A stretch of 64,000 nucleotides of DNA from assembly GCF_006716355.1 (NCBI RefSeq), contig NZ_VFOW01000001.1:1116001-1180000 (forward strand), given 5' to 3'. A model generated the notes under the pieces. The model was not told the origin of the DNA. It was given only the letters and a program-made list of their open reading frames with translations, and did not search any database. Position numbers and translations under genes: made by a program. Within the stretch, counting starts at the first letter, position 1. The number at the start of each line of letters is the position of its first letter. Source of the stretch: Stackebrandtia endophytica. GTDB lineage: Bacteria; Actinomycetota; Actinomycetes; Mycobacteriales; Micromonosporaceae. Positions 57,710 through 64,000 of this stretch are shown one piece after another.

Positions 57710-57907
57710 CGCACCTCCTCGTCGTCACGGGTCTGGACGACAAAAGCCGCCACCGCTTCAGCGGGCAGCCGTTCCAGGCATGCGCACGCCGATACCACGG
57801 CAGGGCCGACATCTGCTTCCAGACCCCTCTAGTCTCCCCTATCGTCTGCCGAATCGCACGCCTCTTTAGACCGGAGAAATCGGGGCAGCCGATTGGCGGC
57901 ATCGGTC

Positions 57908-58936
57908 ATGGAGTATGAAGTCATCGTGCTGCGACTATTCACCACCGACGTTCCCGCCTGCGCGGTCACCGAGGGTTCGGCCTGTCAGCTCATCTGGAAC
58001 ATGACCAGCAACGTGTGGCTGGCCGAGAGCAGTGACTGGCTAGTGGTCCGCCCGTTGCGGATCCTGATCATCATCGTGGTGTGCCTTCTGGTGCGCGGTG
58101 TGGTCAACCGCTCGATCAAACGGCTCACCACGCCGCGTGAGACCGGCAAGACGCCGGCCATTCTGCGGCCGTTTCGGGAGCGCATTCCGAACCTCATGGC
58201 CGACACCGACGCCCACGAGCTGATGGGTGACCGGCGCAGGGCCAGGGCCTCCACCATCGGGTCGGTGTTGCGCAGCCTGGTGACCTGGCTGGTCTACGCG
58301 ATCATGTTCATGCTGGTTCTGGCGGAGTTCGACGTCAATCTGGGGCCGTTGCTGGCCAGTGCGGGTGTGGTCGGTCTGGCGATTGGTTTCGGCGCGCAGG
58401 CGCTGGTGAAGGACGTGTTGTCGGGCATCTTCCTGATCATGGAGGATCAGTACGGTGTCGGCGATCTGGTCGACTTGGGCGAGTCGGTCGGCACCGTCGA
58501 GGTGGTGGGCCTTCGCGTGACCACGATCCGTGACCTTCAGGGGACATTGTGGTATGTCCGCAATGGTGAGATCATCCGGGTGGGTAATCACAGCCAGAGT
58601 TGGGCCAACGTGGTGTTGGACATCCCCCTGGGCCCGTCGGTGGACGTCGACGATGCCGCCGAGGTGATCGGCACCGCGGTCAACGAGGTGGTGTCCGATC
58701 CGGAGTGGTCGGACGCGGTCCTCGCCGAGCCCGAACTCCAAGGTGTGTCCGACATCACAGTGGATGGTTCAAAGTTCCGGGTACTGGTCAAATCGGATTC
58801 CGGTCGACAGTGGGCACTGGGCCGGGAACTGCGCGGCCGAATCTCCCACGCACTTCAGGAAGCCGGCGTGGCCCAGGATCTGGCCGGAAACCGGGTGTAC
58901 GTGCGCCGTTCCACCGAGCAAACCGGCGGCAATTGA
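57908..58936 (+). CDS. MscS-family mechanosensitive channel
   Basis: This protein of about 342 residues has membrane helices near 45-65 and 120-145. The pore-lining helix GVVGLAIGFGAQALVKDVL precedes the beta domain EDQYGVGDLVDLG and a mixed C-terminal domain. It would open under membrane tension to release solutes. ATG 57908 is chosen; ATG 57893 is an alternative upstream. It stands alone between the HNH gene (divergent) and an MFS gene. Confidence 0.93.
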   Translation: MEYEVIVLRLFTTDVPACAVTEGSACQLIWNMTSNVWLAESSDWLVVRPLRILIIIVVCLLVRGVVNRSIKRLTTPRETGKTPAILRPFRERIPNLMADTDAHELMGDRRRARASTIGSVLRSLVTWLVYAIMFMLVLAEFDVNLGPLLASAGVVGLAIGFGAQALVKDVLSGIFLIMEDQYGVGDLVDLGESVGTVEVVGLRVTTIRDLQGTLWYVRNGEIIRVGNHSQSWANVVLDIPLGPSVDVDDAAEVIGTAVNEVVSDPEWSDAVLAEPELQGVSDITVDGSKFRVLVKSDSGRQWALGRELRGRISHALQEAGVAQDLAGNRVYVRRSTEQTGGN

Positions 58937-59073
58937 TACGCCCAGTTATCGATCAGGTCACGCAATACCAACGATTTAGCCTTCCGGACTAGCTATAGCC
59001 TCATCCGATCGGGCAAACTGTGGGGACACACGGATGACTCTGTGCCGAACCTCACCGGAAGGACGCCCCGGCG

Positions 59074-60405
59074 GTGACCAAGCAACCGCAGTCTCATACG
59101 GACGAGACCCGCCCAGCGACGTATCGGGAAACTTTCGCCAGCACCGAGATTCGGGCGCTGCTTGGGTCTTTCACGCTCTCCAAGGCCAGCAGCATGCTCG
59201 CCCGGGTCGCGGTGGCGTCCTTGGTGTGGCATGCCACCAACTCGACGTTGATGGCCACCGCGGCCTTCGCCATCAGCTACGCACCGTATCTGGGGCCCGC
59301 CCAGGTACTGGCCGCCCTTGCCGACCGACTGCCCTATCGGTCGACCATGGTGGTGGCCGATCTCATCCGCATGGTGCTGATCGGACTGGTCGCGCTTCCC
59401 GGTATGCCGTTGCCGGTGATGCTGGTGCTCGTGTTCGCCTCGGCGATGGTGGAACCGGCGTACCAGTCGTCCCGGTCGGCCCTGTTGCCGAAGTTGGTCA
59501 GCGGAGACCAGTTGACGTTGGCGATGTCGGTCTATCTGACGATGAATCAGGCCGCCCAGTTGTCGGGGTACTTCCTGGGCGGAATCATCGCCGCCGTCGA
59601 TCCACGGCTGGCGTTGATGATCAACGCGGCGACCTTCGGAATCTCGGCGATCATCCTGCTGATGTTCGTTCAGCGGCGCCCGGCCGACTCCGACATTCAG
59701 CAGCGGAAGCACCTGCTGCGGGAGACCACCGAGGGCTTCACCCTGGTGTTCGGCAACCAGATCCTGCGGATCATCGCCCTGGTGGTCTTCACCACAGCGG
59801 CCTTCACGATCATTCCCGAGGGTGCCGCCGTTCCGTGGAACGACGAGCTCGGGGGCGGACCGTTGCAGTTGGCCTTGATCATGGGTTCGGCGCCCGCCGC
59901 CGCGATCGTGTCCTCAGTGGTCTTCACTCGACTGGTGAAGCCGGCGGTTCGCCAGAAACTCATCCGGCCGCTGGTGCTGCTCGCACCGTTGTCCCTGGTA
60001 CCGGCCCTGCTCGACCCGTCCGGCCCCTGGATCGTCGTCATGGCGATCGTGTGCAATCTCACCATCGCGTCGGTCGCCCCGCTGAACGCGTTGTTCGTCC
60101 AGGCGGTCCCCGACGGGTACCGGGCTCGGGCGTTCAGTGTGATGCAAAGCGGTATGGCGCTGGTGCAGGGCGGTGCGGTGGTCGCCGCCGGAGCCCTGGC
60201 CCAAACGTCGCTGACCGTGTCACAGAGCGTTGGCTTCTGGGGTGTTGGGGGTACGGTGTTGGTGCTCATACTGTTGTGGCGCTGGCCATCCAGCCAAGCG
60301 TTCGACGACGCCGTCCGCAATGCGGCGGCACCGGCCGCACCGGCCGACACCGGTAAGTCACGGAACGACACCGTCGTCTCCGGCGAGGCATCGTCGTCGA
60401 ACTGA
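59074..60405 (+). CDS. MFS transporter
   Basis: This 443-residue protein has about 12 membrane helices and an MFS loop region around ALADRLPYRSTMVVADLIRM. It also has MVEPAYQSSRSALLPKLVSG, typical of the enterobactin-exporter-like (EntS-type) group of exporters. The substrate is unknown. GTG 59074 with GGAAGGA about 10 nt upstream is the start. It is monocistronic or read with the downstream globin gene. Confidence 0.9.
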   Translation: MTKQPQSHTDETRPATYRETFASTEIRALLGSFTLSKASSMLARVAVASLVWHATNSTLMATAAFAISYAPYLGPAQVLAALADRLPYRSTMVVADLIRMVLIGLVALPGMPLPVMLVLVFASAMVEPAYQSSRSALLPKLVSGDQLTLAMSVYLTMNQAAQLSGYFLGGIIAAVDPRLALMINAATFGISAIILLMFVQRRPADSDIQQRKHLLRETTEGFTLVFGNQILRIIALVVFTTAAFTIIPEGAAVPWNDELGGGPLQLALIMGSAPAAAIVSSVVFTRLVKPAVRQKLIRPLVLLAPLSLVPALLDPSGPWIVVMAIVCNLTIASVAPLNALFVQAVPDGYRARAFSVMQSGMALVQGGAVVAAGALAQTSLTVSQSVGFWGVGGTVLVLILLWRWPSSQAFDDAVRNAAAPAAPADTGKSRNDTVVSGEASSSN

Positions 60406-60459
60406 GGCTGTGACTCCAGACGCGTTACCTTCCAGATCGCCGGGAGAGCTTGGCACTAT

Positions 60460-60915
60460 ATGAATATGTCCGCAGAAAGTGCACGGCCGCAGACCGAGAA
60501 CGCCTCGGCGATTCCGCTGCGTCGAGCCGCCGCGGTGCCCCCCGACAACTTCTTCGAAGCCGTCGGCGGTACTGACACGTTCAAACGCCTGGTCGACGTC
60601 TTCTACGAGGGTGTGGCGACCGACCCGCTGCTGCGCCCGATGTACCCGGAGGAGGACCTCGGTCCGGCGGCCGACCGGCTGCGGATGTTCCTGGAGCAGT
60701 ACTGGGGTGGCCCGCACACCTATTCCGAGCAACGGGGGCACCCGAGACTGCGGATGCGACACGCGCCGTTTCGGATCGGTCCGGCGGAGCGCGACGCATG
60801 GCTGCGGCACATGCGCACCGCGGTGGATTCGTTGGAACTTCCCGACGACCTCGAGGGCATTCTGTGGGAGTACCTGGCCCGGGCGGCCCAGTTCCTGATC
60901 AACTCGCCCGAGTAG
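60460..60915 (+). CDS. glbO: Truncated haemoglobin (trHbO type)
   Basis: This 151-residue group II truncated globin has [20 protein letters not shown], in pieces [11 protein letters not shown], then [35 protein letters not shown] with proximal His and a C-terminal Trp-bearing RDAWLRHM. It binds O2 or detoxifies NO in the cytosol. The N-terminal 28 residues are an extra tail. ATG 60460 is the start. Confidence 0.95.
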   Translation: MNMSAESARPQTENASAIPLRRAAAVPPDNFFEAVGGTDTFKRLVDVFYEGVATDPLLRPMYPEEDLGPAADRLRMFLEQYWGGPHTYSEQRGHPRLRMRHAPFRIGPAERDAWLRHMRTAVDSLELPDDLEGILWEYLARAAQFLINSPE

Positions 60916-60979
60916 ACGGGGCCGGTTCACCGAGGCGGCGAAACGGGACACGGGCATCCCTTTCGTAGAATCTTCGGCC

Positions 60980-62440
60980 ATGACCCCTCGAGTGCGTGGT
61001 GTGTTGGTCGGCGCTGTCAGTCTCGCCGTGATGTTGACCGGGTGCGCGAGTGAATCCGCACCGCTGGTTCAGAGTGACGAGGACGACGTCGCCGTCGACC
61101 CCAACTCCGGGGACCTGAGTGCGGGCGAGAGTGACCCGGTCACCGATCCGTTCTATCCCGAGTTCGGCAACGCCGACATCGACGTCCTGCACTACGACCT
61201 GGATCTGTCCTATGAGCCGAGCAACCAGGTACTGACCGGGACGGCGACGTTGACGATTCGACCGGTGGTCGACGCCGCCGAGGTGGCGGTGGATCTGGCG
61301 AAACCGCTGATGGTCTCGAAGGTGACGGTCGACGACGTCGAGGCGACGTTTCAGCACGAACAGTACGACCTGGTGATCGACACCGCCGTGACCGCGGATC
61401 AACCGGTCGTGGCCCGGATCGAGTATTCCGGTGTGCCGCAGACGGTTCCGGCGCCGGCCAAGCGGGGCGACATGTCGATGGGCATCGGGGCGTCGACCAA
61501 CGCCGTCACCGGTGCGCTGTGGAGTTTTCAGGAGCCGTTCGGCGCGTTGACCTGGTATCCGGTGAACGACCACCCGTCGGATGAGGCCCTCTACGACATC
61601 GCGATCACCGTCCCTGATGGATATTCGGGTGTGGCCAGTGGGAAATTCGTCGGACAGGAGGGCGACACGTTCCACTGGACGTCGTCCGATCCGGTCGCCA
61701 GTTACGTCACGACCATCGCGGTGGACCAGTACGAACTCACCGAATTGACCGGCCCCAATGGACTGCCGATCACACTGTGGACACTGCCGGAGTACTCGGA
61801 GTTCATGCCGGTGTTGGAACGCATGCCGGACATGATCGAGTGGTTGGAGAGCAGGTACGGCCCGTACCCGTTCGATTCGGCGGGCGTGGTGCTGGTCGGT
61901 GGTGAGTCGGCCATGGAGACCCAGGAGATGATCACCTTCTCCGGCGACTTCATCAATCTCCCCGGGGTCGACGCCGATTACGTCGCCGGGGTGGTGGTGC
62001 ACGAGTTGGCGCACCAGTGGTTCGGTAACGCGGTGAGTCCGCGGGACTGGTCGAACCTGTGGTTGAACGAGGGTGCTGCGACCTATATCGAGCAGATGTG
62101 GAACGTCGACAACGGGTATACGACCGAGTCGAGTGTGGTGTCGGGTTGGGAACGCGACGACGAGTATCTGCGCATGGCGTACGGCCCACCCGGTGCCGCC
62201 GATCCGGACGCGTTCGCGTCGTCGAACTCGTACGTGTGTCCGGCGTTGATGCTCCATCGCATGCGGGATCTGCTGGGCGGTGCGGACAAGGTGGACGAAC
62301 TGTTGGCGGCGTGGGTGGTGGAGTTCGACAACCGGTCGGTCGAGCGCGACGACTTCGTGGCATTCGTCAACGAGTACACCGGCACCGATCACACCGCGTT
62401 CATCGACGAGTGGCTCGACTCCGAGACGACTCCGGAGTAG
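60980..62440 (+). CDS. M1-family zinc metallopeptidase, lipoprotein
   Basis: This 486-residue aminopeptidase-N-like protein has a lipobox signal (VMLTGC, Cys near 22), an N-terminal beta domain and the zinc site [10 protein letters not shown] with the third ligand in NEGAATY (HExxH-18-E). [10 protein letters not shown] supplies the M1 exopeptidase GxMEN-like motif, here AMETQ rather than AMEN. It is shorter than full aminopeptidase N and lacks the C-terminal helical domain. Exported and lipid-anchored; its peptide substrate is unknown. ATG 60980. Confidence 0.92.
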   Translation: MTPRVRGVLVGAVSLAVMLTGCASESAPLVQSDEDDVAVDPNSGDLSAGESDPVTDPFYPEFGNADIDVLHYDLDLSYEPSNQVLTGTATLTIRPVVDAAEVAVDLAKPLMVSKVTVDDVEATFQHEQYDLVIDTAVTADQPVVARIEYSGVPQTVPAPAKRGDMSMGIGASTNAVTGALWSFQEPFGALTWYPVNDHPSDEALYDIAITVPDGYSGVASGKFVGQEGDTFHWTSSDPVASYVTTIAVDQYELTELTGPNGLPITLWTLPEYSEFMPVLERMPDMIEWLESRYGPYPFDSAGVVLVGGESAMETQEMITFSGDFINLPGVDADYVAGVVVHELAHQWFGNAVSPRDWSNLWLNEGAATYIEQMWNVDNGYTTESSVVSGWERDDEYLRMAYGPPGAADPDAFASSNSYVCPALMLHRMRDLLGGADKVDELLAAWVVEFDNRSVERDDFVAFVNEYTGTDHTAFIDEWLDSETTPE

Positions 62441-62515
62441 TCGAACGACCTCCGTTCACCGACCTCCAGGCACCAGGAGTCCGAATCCGGATCGTCGTGC
62501 TGGAAAGATGACTCC

Positions 62516-63172
62516 ATGGCGAATTCTTCCGGCTCCGGCCCCGAGGCTGCGCGCGTCACCGATCGCATCCGCAATGAGATCTTGGACGGGGTCAGGGCGC
62601 CGGGCAGCAGGCTGGTGGAGCGTGAGCTCGCCGATGAACTGGGGGTCAGCCGGGTTCCGGTCCGGGAGGCGTTGAAGGCGCTGGTCGCCGAAGGGCTGGT
62701 GACGTTGCGGCCGCGCACCTGGGCGGTGGTGCGTGAGTTCACCTCCAGCGACGTCGCCGATTTCACCGAGGTGCGGGGGGCGTTCGAGACGCTGGCGTTT
62801 CGGTTGGCGGCCCAGCGGCATTCCCGGGACGGCCTGGAGCGGTTGCGCGCGGTGTTGGACGCCGAGTTCGCGGCGGCCGAGGCCGGCGACGCCGTCGCGG
62901 CACGTCGGGCGGCAGCGGACTTCCACGAGATGGTCACCGAATTGGCGGGTAATCGTCTTCTCCAGGAGATCGGGCAGATGACGCGCAGCCGGATGCGCTG
63001 GTTTCTCGGGCAACACGACGATCTGATCGGGGTCGCGCATCAGCACGCCGAACTGTTCGACGCGATCGCCCGCCGAGATCTCGCCGAGGTCGAACGTCGG
63101 GCGGCCGAGCATTTGCAGTCGAGCATGCTGTTCCAGCAGGAGCACGCTTCACGGACGACGCCCGATGAGTGA
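62516..63172 (+). CDS. GntR/FadR-family (FCD) transcriptional regulator
   Basis: This 218-residue regulator has an N-terminal winged helix (RLVERELADELGVSRVPVREAL, split as LADELGVSRVPVREAL) and a C-terminal FCD ligand domain with metal-binding residues (DFHEMVTELAGN, HQHAELFDAI, EHLQSSM). FCD proteins typically bind carboxylate or nucleobase-type ligands. It lies head-to-tail with the amidohydrolase gene and two palindromes matching a GntR-type operator stand between them, so it probably controls that operon. ATG 62516. Confidence 0.94.
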   Translation: MANSSGSGPEAARVTDRIRNEILDGVRAPGSRLVERELADELGVSRVPVREALKALVAEGLVTLRPRTWAVVREFTSSDVADFTEVRGAFETLAFRLAAQRHSRDGLERLRAVLDAEFAAAEAGDAVAARRAAADFHEMVTELAGNRLLQEIGQMTRSRMRWFLGQHDDLIGVAHQHAELFDAIARRDLAEVERRAAEHLQSSMLFQQEHASRTTPDE

Positions 63173-63177
63173 TGATT

Positions 63178-63187
63178 TGGTATACCG
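63178..63187. promoter_or_regulatory. GntR operator-like site 1
   Basis: TGGTATACCG, one base off the perfect palindrome TGGTATACCA, starts 6 nt after the GntR stop codon. Confidence 0.6.
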
Positions 63188-63266
63188 TTCCTACGACCCC
63201 ACGGCCGGGCCGCGACACGCCGAGCAGTGAGACGTGGGACAAGCCGGAGAGCCACCACGGCGATTT

Positions 63267-63276
63267 TGGTATACCA
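63267..63276. promoter_or_regulatory. GntR operator-like site 2, overlapping a -10
   Basis: The perfect palindrome TGGTATACCA lies 7 nt before the amidohydrolase ATG. It overlaps TACCAT (63272-63277), a TAnnnT -10 whose start point would fall at the ATG, so the transcript may be leaderless. No ribosome site is seen. Bound regulator would block this promoter. The centres of the two sites are 89 bp apart. Confidence 0.7.
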
Positions 63277-63283
63277 TTTCGCC

Positions 63284-64000
63284 ATGGAGAAGGAAACCCT
63301 GCTCGTAACCAACGTGCGCCCCTGGGGCGCCGCCGCCGTGGACGTACTCATCAGCGGCGACACGATCACCGAGATACGCCCCGCCTCCCGGCAGGCGTCC
63401 ACCGATGAGACCACCACGGTGGTCGACGGCGGCGGAAAACTCGCGCTGCCGGGCTTCATCAACGCCCACGCACACGTGGACAAGTCCTGGTGGGGTCAGC
63501 CGTGGGTCTCCTACGGCGGAGAGGCGACCACCCAGGGTCGCATCGCCCATGAACGCGCACAACGGGACAAGTACGGCATCCCCAGCGCCAACGGCACCGA
63601 ACGGGTACTGCGGGAGTTCCTCCGCCACGGCACCACCGCGACCCGCACCCACGTCGACGTCGACCTCGGGGTCGCCCTCGACGGAATCGCCAACGTACGC
63701 ACCGCCGCCGACCGGTTGGGCGGCGCGGTCGAGGTGGAGGTCGTCGCCTTCCCGCAGGACGGGGTGATCCGCCGCGACGGCGTCCTGGCGCTGCTCGACG
63801 CGGCCGCCGACGCCGGGGCACACAGCATCGGCGGTATCGACCCGTGCGCCATCGACCGCGACCCGGTGGCTCAACTCGACGGACTGTTCGAGATCGCCGA
63901 ACGGCGCGGCTGCGGCATCGACATCCACCTCCACAGTGGTGGTGACCTGGCGGCGTTCGAGTACGAACTCATCATCGACCGCACCCGCCGGGCCGGACTG
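63284..64000 (+). CDS. Amidohydrolase (cytosine-deaminase-like), cut by the window end
   Basis: The first 239 residues of a longer enzyme are visible. The N-terminal composite beta part (TLLVTNVRPWGAAAVDVLIS) is followed by the metal-binding PGFINAHAHVDKSWW (HxH), TTATRTHVDVD and DIHLHSGGD. This pattern matches cytosine deaminase/amidohydrolases that deaminate pyrimidines or related rings. Exact substrate is unknown. ATG 63284 was chosen from the HxH register. The gene runs off the right edge; a permease or second enzyme may follow. Confidence 0.88.
   Translation, partial: MEKETLLVTNVRPWGAAAVDVLISGDTITEIRPASRQASTDETTTVVDGGGKLALPGFINAHAHVDKSWWGQPWVSYGGEATTQGRIAHERAQRDKYGIPSANGTERVLREFLRHGTTATRTHVDVDLGVALDGIANVRTAADRLGGAVEVEVVAFPQDGVIRRDGVLALLDAAADAGAHSIGGIDPCAIDRDPVAQLDGLFEIAERRGCGIDIHLHSGGDLAAFEYELIIDRTRRAGL

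Overview
The window is high-GC (mostly about 63-68% by eye) with densely packed genes, GTG/TTG starts, 1-4 nt start/stop overlaps and actinomycete-type -10 elements (TAGGCT, TAnnnT). The gene content is that of an actinomycete: Kgd-type 2-oxoglutarate enzyme with a DUF6104 partner, SARP regulators, LppM-like lipoprotein, trHbO, DUF5130 and a phoH-ybeY-corC-cdd-era string. A filamentous or glycomycete/micromonosporal-type actinobacterium is likely; I cannot fix the genus.

Layout. 1-6.2 kb (+): four tightly spaced genes of unknown purpose: a FtsK/HerA-fold protein without Walker A, a small membrane protein, an 812-residue helical protein, and a coiled-coil protein fused to a beta-CASP metallo-beta-lactamase RNase. 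6.2-9.8 kb (-): response regulator, histidine kinase and HtrA-like protease, as in mprAB-pepD. 10-14.7 kb (+): STAS protein, kgd, DUF6104. 14.7-17.2 kb (-): a two-gene membrane-protein cassette present twice in tandem. 17.3-27.4 kb: oxidoreductase, acetyltransferase, LppM-like lipoprotein, then dapB, M16 protease, pnp, rpsO, ribF, truB and a MazG-like gene on the minus strand. 27.4-34.8 kb: two large paralogous AfsR-like SARP regulators. 34.8-39.4 kb (+): metG behind a probable Met-Met leader peptide and alternative RNA structures, an NhaA-thioredoxin fusion, and a phage-like M15-type protein. 39.4-43.3 kb: an accessory patch, AT-richer from about 41.1 kb, with a SUKH-like gene, small membrane proteins, a lipoprotein and a frameshifted paralogue. 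43.3-55.7 kb: dusB, DUF4241, uppS, recO, a Crp/Fnr regulator, a GH18 chitinase-like protein, then the minus-strand string phoH-ybeY-corC-cdd-like-era, with DUF5130 and its partner just upstream. 55.8-64 kb (+ except HNH): kynureninase, HNH endonuclease, MscS channel, MFS transporter, trHbO, M1 peptidase lipoprotein, and a GntR regulator next to an amidohydrolase cut by the window end, with two TGGTATACC palindromes between them.

Best leads: (1) the leader peptide and mutually exclusive helices in front of metG, which predict translation switched on by methionyl-tRNA shortage; (2) the four-gene RNase/pseudo-translocase cluster at the left edge; (3) the tandem duplicated membrane cassette; (4) the immunity-like accessory patch; (5) the GntR operator pair. 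All calls come from reading the sequence; no database search was run.
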